Assembly (NCBI GenBank): GCA_016125385.1
Contig: WGLV01000032.1
Span: forward strand, 88,468 to 152,467
Direction: 5' to 3'
Length of the DNA stretch: 64,000 bases
Source of the DNA: a bacterium
GTDB taxonomy: Bacteria > Hinthialibacterota > Hinthialibacteria > Hinthialibacterales > Hinthialibacteraceae
How positions within the stretch are numbered: position 1 is the first letter of the stretch; every line of letters begins with the position of its first letter. A model generated the notes under the pieces. The model was not told where the DNA came from. It ran no database searches and was given only the letters and a program-made list of their open reading frames with translations. Below are positions 1 to 7,397 of this stretch, one piece after another. Both the position numbers and the translations under genes were made by a program.

Positions 1-48
1 GACAGCGCTTTAAACGCTTCCGTTTCATTTAAGTTTCGTCCCGCGATG

Positions 49-675
49 TCAGTCGAAAAAGCCTTTGCCTTCCAGAATTTTCGGCATACATTTTTCGATG
101 CGGGAGACGCGGGTTTTCGATTGTTTGGGCTGGGAGAAATGGAGAATGTACCCCCGTTGACGCCCCGGCGTTAACGCGAAAAAGGCGGTCTTCAGCGCGG
201 GATTTTCATCCAGTTTTTGCTGTAATTCATCCGGGATGGGTTCGGGATTCTTTTGGATAGGCGCCTTCAAGCCGGCTTTTTCCACCTCGATGGCTTCCTG
301 AAGATAGTCTTTCACGGCGGGTTCCAGCTCGTCGATCTGCTGAACGCTGGTAAAGCGGATCAGGCGGCCGGCTTGGGTATTCTCTCCGGGCTTGGTCAGG
401 AGATTGGCGGGGTCTTTCAGCAGCACGCCTTTGACGAAGTTGATCGAGCAGAAATCCTTAAACGCGCTGAGGATGACGACGTTGCGCTTCTCGAAGGTGT
501 AGCAGGGCATCTTCCACTTCAACTCTTCGGTCAGCCCGCAGCCGAGCAGAATCGCCCGCAGCTTCAGCAATTCTTCCCGCCATGTATTGACCTTGCATTG
601 GGGCGTGCTCACCAGCGGACACCGCCCGCAGCCCTCAGTGAAATAGGGATCGACCTTGGGATTGGTTTTGGTCAT
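49..675 (-). CDS. YdeI/OmpD-associated family protein (DUF1801-type)
   Basis: A 208-residue soluble protein with no signal peptide. The N-terminal two thirds resemble the DUF1801 fold, with the family's 'LKWKMPCYTF' and 'FCSINFVKG' strands around residues 52-85. The C-terminal 60 residues match the OmpD-associated tail, with 'PDELQQKL' followed by a basic 'GRQRGYILHFS' helix and 'SRIEKCMPKILEGKGF' at the end. This domain order and length are typical of YdeI-like proteins, whose biochemical role is not established. Four Cys near the N-terminus (residues about 16-27) are unusual and might bind a metal, but that is only a guess. An AGGA lies about nine bases before the ATG. It stands alone, 64 bases from the toxin gene upstream on the same strand. 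Confidence 0.8.
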   Translation of the reverse strand: MTKTNPKVDPYFTEGCGRCPLVSTPQCKVNTWREELLKLRAILLGCGLTEELKWKMPCYTFEKRNVVILSAFKDFCSINFVKGVLLKDPANLLTKPGENTQAGRLIRFTSVQQIDELEPAVKDYLQEAIEVEKAGLKAPIQKNPEPIPDELQQKLDENPALKTAFFALTPGRQRGYILHFSQPKQSKTRVSRIEKCMPKILEGKGFFD

Positions 676-739
676 GGAGTGATGTCCTGATTATTTAGAC
701 GGACTTGGATATGCTTCGCTTTGAGCCTGCCCGACCTCG

Positions 740-1036
740 TTACGGTACGTATCTTTCAATTTCGAGGGCTCCGTGAAAAATACCTAAAATATCAATTTGG
801 GAAGACGATTTGATTTGATATGCAATTCGGTAATGACCATACAGTAATATACGAATATCGCCCTGTATGTCTTTCTTGTATATGAATCCAATTTCAGGAT
901 ATTTTTTCAATAATTGTGTTTTTTGAAAAATGTCATTTATGACTTTCTGAGCCATTAATGGATTATCATCAGCGATATAATCATGGATTTCAATAAGCCA
1001 TTGTTGGGCTTCTTCGGTCCAATTTATTTCCGCCAT
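740..1036 (-). CDS. ParE/RelE-family toxin
   Basis: A 98-residue protein with the ParE/RelE layout: an N-terminal helical hairpin ('WTEEAQQWLIEIHDYI' with 'MAQKVINDI'), a 'YPEIG' turn, then a C-terminal beta sheet with 'IRILLYGHYRIAYQI' and a terminal 'IFHGALEIERY'. Family members either poison DNA gyrase (ParE) or cleave mRNA at the ribosome (RelE); the sequence alone does not decide which. The start overlaps the end of the antitoxin gene by 13 bases, so translation is probably coupled. The gene is visibly AT-richer than the ROK gene beside it, which fits acquisition by transfer. Confidence 0.85.
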   Translation of the reverse strand: MAEINWTEEAQQWLIEIHDYIADDNPLMAQKVINDIFQKTQLLKKYPEIGFIYKKDIQGDIRILLYGHYRIAYQIKSSSQIDILGIFHGALEIERYVP

Positions 1037-1209
1037 GATTCAATTCGCCGCTTCATTTCCTCGTTGGAAATCACTCGTCCTTCGCGCGAGTCTTTCAACC
1101 CGCGTTCGATCATGCGTTCGAAGGCGAGTTCGCGCATGATCTCTTCATAGGTGGCGTCGTCGGGCTGGGCCTGAATCACTTCGGTCATTTTTTCTTTCGC
1201 ACTCGGCAT
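1024..1209 (-). CDS. Antitoxin partner of the ParE-like toxin
   Basis: A 61-residue charged, mostly helical protein. It has the 'DATYEEIMRELAFERMIERGL' helix and 'EGRVISNEEMKRRIESW' tail seen in small antitoxins paired with ParE-type toxins; the C-terminal segment is the expected toxin-wrapping part. The start is placed at the ATG of 'MPSAKEKM' because AAGGAG lies seven bases upstream; an earlier in-frame ATG at 1227 would put that ribosome binding site inside the coding region. The gene begins 14 bases after the ROK kinase stop, so it may be cotranscribed with the kinase operon. The N-terminus could bind its own promoter, but no clear DNA-binding motif is visible. Confidence 0.8.
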   Translation of the reverse strand: MPSAKEKMTEVIQAQPDDATYEEIMRELAFERMIERGLKDSREGRVISNEEMKRRIESWRK

Positions 1210-1223
1210 GACGCGCTCCTTCT

Positions 1224-2207
1224 TCACCCTTCGGCGCTGCGTTTCCAGGCGATGGCGGCGGCTCCGAGGACGCCCGCGTCGTCGCCCAGCGCGGCGGGGA
1301 CGATTTCAGCCTTCTGGTACATGATGGGGAAGCAGTTCATCTCGGCGTGACGCCGGATGATGGGCATGATCTCGTCGGGCATCGCTTCTACCAGCCCGCC
1401 GCCGATCACCACCATCTCGGGGCTGAGGATGTTGAGCAGCGCGCCCACCGCCACGCCGGTGAACTTGGCCGCGCGCTGAATCTCGCGCGACGCGATCTTG
1501 TCGTTGGCTTCCAGCGCTTTTACGAAGGCGCTGCTGGTCAGTTTGGTCCAGTCGCCGCCGGTGATTTCGGTCAACAGGCTGATTTTGCCCTTGCTGACGC
1601 GTTTTTGAATGCGGGCGATCATGGCCGTCTTGCTGGCGTAGGCTTCGAGGCAGCCGCGCTGGCCGCATCCGCATTTGGCGCCGTAGGCCATGATCTTCAT
1701 ATGGCCCAGCTCGCCCGCGTTCAGGCTGGCGCCGTGAAACGGCTTGCCGTCGAGAATGACGCCGCCGCCCACTCCGGTGCCGAGAAAGATGCCGATCAGG
1801 TGTTTTTTACCTTTGCCGGCGCCGTAGGTGAACTCGCCGAAGGTTCCGACGTTGACGTCGTTATCGAGAAAGACGGGCACGCCCAGTTTTTCGTTGAGAA
1901 AAGGCGCGATGGGGGCGTTGCTGAGGTTGAGGTTGGGGGTCTCAAGCACGACGCCCTGAATGGGGTCGAGCGGGCCGGGCGAGCCGATGCCCACCGCGGT
2001 GATCTCGTTCAGCGGCAGTCCGGCGGCGTCGGCGGCTTCGCGGCAGCAGGTTTCGATGCGTTCGAGAATCTCGCCCGACTCGCGTTGCGCTTTGGTTTTT
2101 TTCTTGTTGCGGGCGATGATGTTTCCCTCGCGGTCGACCACCGCCGCCAGGATCTTCGTTCCGCCCAGATCGACGCCCAACACGACTTCTTTTCCGGCAT
2201 TGCTCAT
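1224..2207 (-). CDS. ROK-family sugar kinase (glucokinase-like)
   Basis: A 327-residue cytoplasmic kinase of the ROK family, which phosphorylates glucose, N-acetylhexosamines or similar sugars with ATP. Visible motifs are the phosphate-1 loop 'GVDLGGTK' (residues 11-18), the 'GIGSPGPLD' segment, the catalytic-Asp region 'FLDNDVNVG', the 'GTGVGGGVI' phosphate-2 loop and the ROK zinc signature 'CGCGQRGCLE' with its preceding 'GELGHM' His. The C-terminal 'VIGGGLVEAMP' is the adenosine loop. No N-terminal helix-turn-helix is present, so this is a kinase and not a ROK repressor. It follows the two thymidylate-kinase-like genes, 30 bases after the second. The true sugar cannot be read from sequence. 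Confidence 0.92.
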   Translation of the reverse strand: MSNAGKEVVLGVDLGGTKILAAVVDREGNIIARNKKKTKAQRESGEILERIETCCREAADAAGLPLNEITAVGIGSPGPLDPIQGVVLETPNLNLSNAPIAPFLNEKLGVPVFLDNDVNVGTFGEFTYGAGKGKKHLIGIFLGTGVGGGVILDGKPFHGASLNAGELGHMKIMAYGAKCGCGQRGCLEAYASKTAMIARIQKRVSKGKISLLTEITGGDWTKLTSSAFVKALEANDKIASREIQRAAKFTGVAVGALLNILSPEMVVIGGGLVEAMPDEIMPIIRRHAEMNCFPIMYQKAEIVPAALGDDAGVLGAAAIAWKRSAEG

Positions 2208-2237
2208 GCTTACGGCTCCCCGTTTTGGTATGGTGAT

Positions 2238-3017
2238 TTATGTGGTTTCCACTTTATCGGACAGCAACACGTCCATGACCTTCTGCTGAAGTTCCTTCGC
2301 CACGGCGGAGGCGGACCGGTTGCCGTTGATGACTTCGAATCCGTATCGGTCCTGCATTTTATTAAACTCGGCCTGAATCAGGCGCTGGTATTTGCGGAAG
2401 CTTTCAAACATGTCGAGCGACAGCCCGATGTCCATGCCCGATTCCCAGTAGTCGAGGGTGTTGTTTTTTTGAAAGGTGCGTTCGAGGAGGTTTTCGGGGC
2501 TGACGCGGAGATAAAACACCGCATCGGGTTCGAGAGCGATTCCGTAGAGCGACTCGATCCAGTCGGGTTCGAGCTGGCGCACGATGTCGCGCACCATCAG
2601 CGTATAGATGTAGCGGTCGGCGATGACCACGAAGCCCGAGCGCAGGGCGGGGATGATGACGTTTTCAAGCTGGTCGCAGAAGTCGGTGGCGTAAAACAGC
2701 GCCAGCGTGCGCCGCCCGAGAATGTTGCCCTGTTTGGCGTTTTCGAGTTCTTTGCTGACCAGCGTCGAGCGCGACAGCCCGACGTGGACGGTGGCGTAGC
2801 CTTCTTTTTCGATGTAATCGCGCAGCAGCGATATCTGGGTCGAGCGGCCCGAGCCGTCGGCGCCCTCGATCACGATCAGCTTGCCGGTCAGTTCTTTCAG
2901 GTCGACGCCGGGGATGCCCCGGCCGTAAAAGCGCTTGGGTTCGCCGGTTTTGCGCAGTTTCGTCACCCGGCTTTTGCTGACGTGGCGGCGGGGGGAGGAT
3001 TTTTCGGCGGCGTTCAT
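2238..3017 (-). CDS. Thymidylate-kinase-like protein with Arg in the Walker A motif
   Basis: A 259-residue P-loop NMP-kinase-fold protein of the thymidylate kinase family, with a 45-residue basic N-terminal extension. The P-loop reads 'GADGSGRST' (residues 52-60): the Lys that binds ATP phosphates in GxxGxGK[ST] is Arg58. The DRY motif ('IADRYIYT') and 'LRVSPENLLERT' match the fold. The ATG overlaps the stop of the upstream paralogue (ATGA), so the two are almost certainly cotranscribed and perhaps work as a heteromer. Compared with ordinary Tmk, the region after the P-loop has no typical acidic 'REPGGT' strand. It may act on another nucleotide or be a regulatory partner of the upstream kinase. 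Family call firm, function open. Confidence 0.75.
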   Translation of the reverse strand: MNAAEKSSPRRHVSKSRVTKLRKTGEPKRFYGRGIPGVDLKELTGKLIVIEGADGSGRSTQISLLRDYIEKEGYATVHVGLSRSTLVSKELENAKQGNILGRRTLALFYATDFCDQLENVIIPALRSGFVVIADRYIYTLMVRDIVRQLEPDWIESLYGIALEPDAVFYLRVSPENLLERTFQKNNTLDYWESGMDIGLSLDMFESFRKYQRLIQAEFNKMQDRYGFEVINGNRSASAVAKELQQKVMDVLLSDKVETT

Positions 3018-3745
3018 TTATTCGTCCTCCATTGAAACTCCGAGAAGTCGATCTTTTTGGAGATGACGTCGCGAATCTGTTCCTGAAGTTCCTCGATCGA
3101 CAGCCCGGCGTTGATGGTGACGAAATCGTATTCGTCGGTCATGCTGATGTATTCGTCGTTCACTTTCTGTTGAAAGCGGTTGAAACACTCCATCGGATCG
3201 TCGGCGAGGGCGAGGTCCATGCCCGCTTCGTGAAACCGGGGCGGCTGGCCGCTGAGGCGGATGCGCCGCATCAGGGTTTCCATCGGCGCTTTCAGGTAGA
3301 AGGTGATGTCGGGTTTGACCGCGTAGCTGTAAAGTTTGCGCACCCACTGTTTGTCGCAGCCGCGCACCGCGTCGCGCGCGAACGCGGTGTATACGTACCG
3401 GTCGCACAGCACCACGTAGCCCGCCTTGAGCAGCGGCAACACCTGGCGCTCGTAGCGGTCGGCGAAATCGGTGCAGTGAATCAGGCTGAAGGTGGTGGGG
3501 GTGAGAAGGTTGCGCCGTTTCCCTTTGCGGGTGGCTTTTTTCACGATGACCGACGAGTTCCATTCGGTGAAAAACACTTTCACGTTGGAGAGTTCCATCC
3601 AACGTTTCAAGAGGTAGACCTGGGTGGATTTTCCGGAGCCGTCCAGACCCTCCACCGCGATGAGTTTGCCTTTCATACTCTCCATCCCGTGTGGTTTCCC
3701 AACAGAAAGCCGCGAGCCGTCATGCGGCGAGATCAACCGCGTCAT
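3014..3745 (-). CDS. Thymidylate-kinase-like protein (intact Walker A)
   Basis: A 243-residue paralogue of the following gene, with an intact P-loop 'GLDGSGKST' (Lys39), the 'LCDRYVYTAFARD' DRY motif and 'FYLKAPMETLMRRI'. The fold suggests transfer of a phosphate from ATP to a (deoxy)nucleoside monophosphate. As in its partner, the strand after the P-loop lacks the 'REPGGT' motif of classical Tmk and has 'FFTEWNSSVIVKKATRKG' instead, so dTMP is not assured as substrate. The start is uncertain: the first ATG is listed, but ATGs at 3685 or 3676 would remove a 20-23-residue leader that the family does not need. It is the first gene of the operon with the second kinase, the ROK kinase and probably the toxin-antitoxin pair. 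Confidence 0.75.
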   Translation of the reverse strand: MTRLISPHDGSRLSVGKPHGMESMKGKLIAVEGLDGSGKSTQVYLLKRWMELSNVKVFFTEWNSSVIVKKATRKGKRRNLLTPTTFSLIHCTDFADRYERQVLPLLKAGYVVLCDRYVYTAFARDAVRGCDKQWVRKLYSYAVKPDITFYLKAPMETLMRRIRLSGQPPRFHEAGMDLALADDPMECFNRFQQKVNDEYISMTDEYDFVTINAGLSIEELQEQIRDVISKKIDFSEFQWRTNK

Positions 3746-3840
3746 ATCTTACCGGCGCGGCGCGATTTTTTATAGTACCTTTCGATGCATTGGATTGCAG
3801 GACCGCAGGGCGGTTTTATTCGAATTGGGGAGGGCGGCGG

Positions 3841-3880
3841 ACATAAAAACGGCGCGGGGGCGTATCGTCCCGCGCCGTTT
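3841..3880 (-). terminator. Rho-independent terminator after the DUF362 gene
   Basis: A perfect 12-bp inverted repeat (3847-3858 with 3869-3880, 'AAACGGCGCGGG' and its complement) encloses a 10-base loop. Read on the minus strand it is followed by a run of T. It lies 42 bases beyond the stop of the DUF362 gene, in the right orientation to end it. Confidence 0.8.
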
Positions 3881-3921
3881 CTCGTTCCTCCCAAGCCCGC
3901 GATTCACCCTCCGGTGGGCTC

Positions 3922-4986
3922 TCAGCCCATTGGCTGTTTCCAGACCAGTTGTTTCTGAATGCTGTCGCTCAGTTTGTATTTCTTCTGATGATCGGCGATG
4001 CTGGCGCCCGCGATATCGATTTTGCTCAAATCAGCCTGACCCAGTCCGGCGCCGGCGCAGTAATTGAGATACCCCACGTCGGCGAAGTCGATGCCCATCA
4101 GTTCGACGGCGACGCGGTCGGCGGCGAGCCAGTCGGTTGACGCCACCGCGACCTTGTGATCCACCGGCGTGCCGCCGACGGGGCCGTTGCCTTCCATGCC
4201 CTGATAGCCGTCGATGATCGCCAGGTCCGGCTTGAGACCGCGGCTCGCCATTGAGAACAGGTTGAAATTCACGCCGCGGAACCCGCCGCCGTGGGCGATG
4301 GGTTTATCGTTTTTCGCGCCGCTTTTGCCGCCCGGTCCCCAGCGGAAGCCATCGTCTTTGATGGGGGCGCCGAACACGATGTTTTTCAGCGAGAGCGTGG
4401 TGACCACGCGGTCGTGCGTCTTCATCACCGCCGCCGAGATGACGTACACGTCGGGGTTGAACAGCCATTTCGACATGCGCACCGGGTGCGGATAAAAATC
4501 GCCGTCGTTGACCACGTAAACGATCTGGTAACCCTCTTTGTCGAGGTCCATCATTTTCGCTTTGTACTTGCCCGCGACGGGCAGGTAGCCGTAATTCGAG
4601 AAGCCTTCCATCGTGGGGCCGCTGGCCGCCGATTCGGCGATGGCGTAGTTGGTTTTGCCGATCGATTGCAGAAACTCAAATACGCCGGTCAGGCAGTCGG
4701 CGTGGGTGGCCGCCAGCTGATTTTCAATCGACACGTTGTTGGGTTTAACGAGAACGAGCTTGTCGCCGATTTTGACCTTGATCTCTTCGGCGAAAGGTTT
4801 GAGCGCGTTAAACACGTTGGCGGCGCGGTCACCCTGGGCGGCGAGGCCGACCCGGCGGCGTTCGTCAAGAAAGCGGGGCGATTCCATCTCGTAGGGCCAG
4901 ACGGATCGGGGCAGTGAAAGCGCGGCGCCGGCGGCGAGAGCGGTTTGAATAAAACGGCGGCGGGGGATTTTATGGCAAAATTCCAT
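3922..4986 (-). CDS. Tat-exported DUF362 family protein
   Basis: A 354-residue protein with a twin-arginine signal ('PRRRFIQTALAAGAAL') and then a DUF362 domain. DUF362 landmarks are 'KLVLVKPNNVS' near residue 80, a 'THADCLTGVFEFLQ' helix, 'KTHDRVVTTLSLKNIVFG' around residue 200 and 'PDLAIIDGYQGMEGNGP'. DUF362 proteins are often annotated as iron-sulfur or uncharacterised proteins. Here the cysteines needed for a ferredoxin-type cluster are missing, so it is probably not an electron carrier. GAGGAG lies six bases before the ATG. It is monocistronic, with a strong terminator downstream. Substrate and role are unknown; export as a folded protein suggests a bound cofactor or metal. Confidence 0.85.
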   Translation of the reverse strand: MEFCHKIPRRRFIQTALAAGAALSLPRSVWPYEMESPRFLDERRRVGLAAQGDRAANVFNALKPFAEEIKVKIGDKLVLVKPNNVSIENQLAATHADCLTGVFEFLQSIGKTNYAIAESAASGPTMEGFSNYGYLPVAGKYKAKMMDLDKEGYQIVYVVNDGDFYPHPVRMSKWLFNPDVYVISAAVMKTHDRVVTTLSLKNIVFGAPIKDDGFRWGPGGKSGAKNDKPIAHGGGFRGVNFNLFSMASRGLKPDLAIIDGYQGMEGNGPVGGTPVDHKVAVASTDWLAADRVAVELMGIDFADVGYLNYCAGAGLGQADLSKIDIAGASIADHQKKYKLSDSIQKQLVWKQPMG

Positions 4987-5129
4987 GATGCACTCCTCAC
5001 AATGACGTTAATACAGCGATGAACGGGAGTCCTGATGCAGGGCTGCCTGAATTACATAATAAATCAATTTCATCAAAAAGAAAATATGAAAAAATCAGGA
5101 AATCGCGAACTCGCCGGAATCGATCCGAA

Positions 5130-5984
5130 TCAGGCGCCTGTCCTCTCTTCCGACCGGACGATGCGGAAGCCGCCGGTGTGGAATCCTTTATCGGGCGGCA
5201 TCTTTCCCCGGTCCGCCGATCGAAGCCATTCGCCCCGGCCCGCCCAGGAACCGCCGCGAATCACTCTCTCATCTCCGTTGGCGGGTCCGGCAGGATCGGT
5301 CTGCATGTCCGAAGGATAGGGGCCGTACCAGTCGAGGCACCATTCCCAGACGTTTCCCATCATATCGTAAAGCCCCCAGGCGTTGGGTTTCTTTTCGCCG
5401 GCCGGGTGAATCTCAAAATCGGCGTTGAAGCGATACCAGGCGTATTGATCCATGATTTCGTCGCCGCGGGCGTCGCCCCAGTAGGCGGGGGCGTCTGTTC
5501 CCGCGCGGCAGGCGTATTCCCATTCCGCTTCGGTGGGCAGGCGGTAGCGCAGGTCGTTGAGAATGCCGTTCAACCGCCTGATAAATTCCTGACACTGCTC
5601 CCAGCTGGGGCGATTGACGGGTTTGTCGAGACCGCGCATTTCTTCATGCGCCACGTTGTCGTCCATCAGCGTCAACCATTGCGCCTGGGTGATCTCGTAC
5701 TTCGCCATGTAAAAGGGGCGGGAAATCACGACTTCATGCCGGGGTGATTCATTTTCTTCATGGCCCGGTTCATCGTCCGGAGAGCCCATCATAAAGCGTC
5801 CCGCCGGGATGCGCGTCATGACCAGCGGTCTGGCGCCTTGTGGCAGGTTGGGTAATTCGATGACGAATTCCTTGCCGTCGTCGTCGCCGGATCGGCTGTT
5901 TCCGCGTTCCACCGTCTGGCAGGCGCACAGCATGAAACCGAGCGCCAGCGCAAAGAGTTGAGAATATGATTTCAAGCGTTGCAT
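5130..5984 (-). CDS. SUMF1/FGE-sulfatase domain lipoprotein
   Basis: A 284-residue lipoprotein: a short hydrophobic signal ending in the lipobox 'MLCAC', then a SUMF1 (formylglycine-generating-enzyme) domain. Domain marks are 'RIPAGRFMMGS', 'YEITQAQW', 'LPTEAEWEYACRAG', 'GLYDMMGNVWEWCLDW' and 'VIRGGSWAGRG'. In true formylglycine-generating enzymes two Cys near the C-terminus bind copper and oxidise the sulfatase Cys; here that stretch ('RSADRGKMPPDKGFHTGGFR') has none, so it is unlikely to mature the sulfatases in this window. A structural, binding or other enzymatic role is more likely. The start is the ATG with GGAGG six bases upstream, not the ATG four codons earlier. It follows the GT4 gene by 19 bases as the last gene of that operon. 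Confidence 0.85.
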   Translation of the reverse strand: MQRLKSYSQLFALALGFMLCACQTVERGNSRSGDDDGKEFVIELPNLPQGARPLVMTRIPAGRFMMGSPDDEPGHEENESPRHEVVISRPFYMAKYEITQAQWLTLMDDNVAHEEMRGLDKPVNRPSWEQCQEFIRRLNGILNDLRYRLPTEAEWEYACRAGTDAPAYWGDARGDEIMDQYAWYRFNADFEIHPAGEKKPNAWGLYDMMGNVWEWCLDWYGPYPSDMQTDPAGPANGDERVIRGGSWAGRGEWLRSADRGKMPPDKGFHTGGFRIVRSEERTGA

Positions 5985-6003
5985 GTATGCCTCCATGCCG
6001 GAT

Positions 6004-7089
6004 TTACTTTGTACCGATCAGCGATTGATACCATCCGAGCAGTTTGTTCATTTCGGCGTCGCGGTTGGCGCGTTCTTCGGCGAGGCGGCGATTTTTTTCG
6101 CCCCAGGTTTTGCCCTGATCGGGATTCTGGGCCAGATGAATCATCGCCTGGGTCAGCAACGCTTCATGATTGGAGCGGACGATCATGCCGCTTTCGCCCT
6201 GGGTGACCCATTCGTGCATGGCGGGCAGGTCGGAAACAATGACGGGCAGCCGGGCGCTGAACGCCTCCAGCAGCGAAAGCGGCGTGCTGTCGCTGGATGG
6301 CACGCTGATGTAACAATCCGCCGATTGCAGTACGCCGATCATGTCCTTGCGCTTCAGCCAGCCGGTGAACTCCACGTGTTCGTGCAGGCCCAGCATCTCG
6401 ACCAGGCGTTCGAGCTGCTCGCGCATCTCGTCATCGCCGATGACGACCAGCCGGCTGCCGCGTACGCGAGGCAGAGCGCGGGCGAAGGCCCTGATGATGA
6501 TGTCGATGTTATAAATCGGCCTCAAACGCCGATTGCTGACGAAGACGTAATCCGCGCCGGCTCGAACCCGATCGCGCAAGGCGCCGCCCGGCGGGTTTTC
6601 AAATTCGCTGAAATCGATCCCCCATTGCAGAAGCCGCGCGTCGATCTTTCGCTTCGCCTCTTCCTGTGCGGTTTCACAAAGCGAGACGGCGTCGGCGGTG
6701 ATCAGGTCGGCTTTACGCAGCGTACTTCGAACCCACATCCGCACCAGCGCGTTGCGATGCGATACGATCAGCAAGTCGGAGCCCCACGCGGTCAGAACAA
6801 AGGGATGAAAGCCGCAGCCCGCGCCCCAGTAGCCGTAACCGGTGACGTTATGCGCGTGAACCACGTCGGGTTTCCAGCGGCGGATCTCTTTTTTAACGCG
6901 ATGGGTTGCCTTGCGATGACGCCAGAAACCGCCGCTTTCGCGCGACGCCACCTGGACGGTTTCGCAGGGCCAGGGATGAGGGGGGAGCACGTCGGTCAGA
7001 AAGAGGATGTCATGACCGCGCGCCGCGAACCACTCGATCATAAACTGGTTGTGCACCGAACCGCCGTCACCGATGTAACAGATTCTCAT
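6004..7089 (-). CDS. Glycosyltransferase family 4 protein
   Basis: A 361-residue GT-B fold glycosyltransferase. The N-terminal Rossmann domain begins 'MRICYIGDGGSVHNQFMIEW' and carries 'DVVHAHNVTGYG' and 'LTAWGSDLL', a common GT4 acceptor-domain pattern. The C-terminal nucleotide-sugar domain has 'RLVVIGDDE', 'VEFTGWL', 'SADCYISVPSSDSTPLSLLEAFSARLPVIVSD' (split motif around residues 270-302), including the 'S.PLSLLEA' element that contacts the donor. It is a retaining transferase, probably in lipopolysaccharide or capsule assembly. The ATG overlaps the stop of the gamma-glutamylcyclotransferase-like gene, so translation is coupled. Donor and acceptor cannot be told from sequence. Confidence 0.88.
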   Translation of the reverse strand: MRICYIGDGGSVHNQFMIEWFAARGHDILFLTDVLPPHPWPCETVQVASRESGGFWRHRKATHRVKKEIRRWKPDVVHAHNVTGYGYWGAGCGFHPFVLTAWGSDLLIVSHRNALVRMWVRSTLRKADLITADAVSLCETAQEEAKRKIDARLLQWGIDFSEFENPPGGALRDRVRAGADYVFVSNRRLRPIYNIDIIIRAFARALPRVRGSRLVVIGDDEMREQLERLVEMLGLHEHVEFTGWLKRKDMIGVLQSADCYISVPSSDSTPLSLLEAFSARLPVIVSDLPAMHEWVTQGESGMIVRSNHEALLTQAMIHLAQNPDQGKTWGEKNRRLAEERANRDAEMNKLLGWYQSLIGTK

Positions 7090-7397
7090 GGTTTCCCCAC
7101 ATATACCCAGGCGGACGCCATCTCGCCGTCGACCCGGACTTCAACCAGTACGCGCTTGTATTCCACCCCTTCGTAACTGTCGAGCCGGGTCAGGTCTTCG
7201 CCGCTGATTCCGTCGATCAACAGGCCATGAACGATTCCATGTTCTTTAGGCCAGATCGCCGGGTACCCGTAAATCGTTTCGCCCATAGCGTAGCCATTCA
7301 GCCGCGCCATGCGCGACTCGCCGCGATCGTGGCCGGTCACGGCCCGGAAAACGTCTTCATCTTTTAACGAACCATACGCGAATAACAACTCACTCAA
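7086..7397 (-). CDS. Gamma-glutamylcyclotransferase-like (AIG2-like) protein
   Basis: A 103-residue protein of the GGCT/AIG2-like family. The characteristic 'FAYGSL' near the N-terminus, 'GYPAIWP', 'VHGLLIDG' and the catalytic-Glu region 'LDSYEGVEYKR' are all present, and the length is normal for the small bacterial form. Family members cyclise gamma-glutamyl amines or peptides to 5-oxoproline, but many bacterial ones are uncharacterised. The gene is locked between two glycosyltransferase genes with four-base overlaps on both sides (ATGA at each junction), which suggests a role tied to the glycan pathway. Confidence 0.88.
   Translation of the reverse strand: MSELLFAYGSLKDEDVFRAVTGHDRGESRMARLNGYAMGETIYGYPAIWPKEHGIVHGLLIDGISGEDLTRLDSYEGVEYKRVLVEVRVDGEMASAWVYVGKP

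Noticed and set aside
2009..2200. Small alternative-frame frames inside the ROK and other genes
   Set aside because: They lie within strongly supported genes and have no ribosome binding site or motif.
1347..3035. Long open frame on the plus strand opposite the ROK and Tmk-like genes
   Set aside because: It runs opposite genes with clear family motifs and has no recognisable domain; high GC content leaves such mirror frames open.
5130..5984. Active formylglycine-generating enzyme for the sulfatases
   Set aside because: The C-terminal copper-binding Cys pair is absent and the protein is a lipoprotein.
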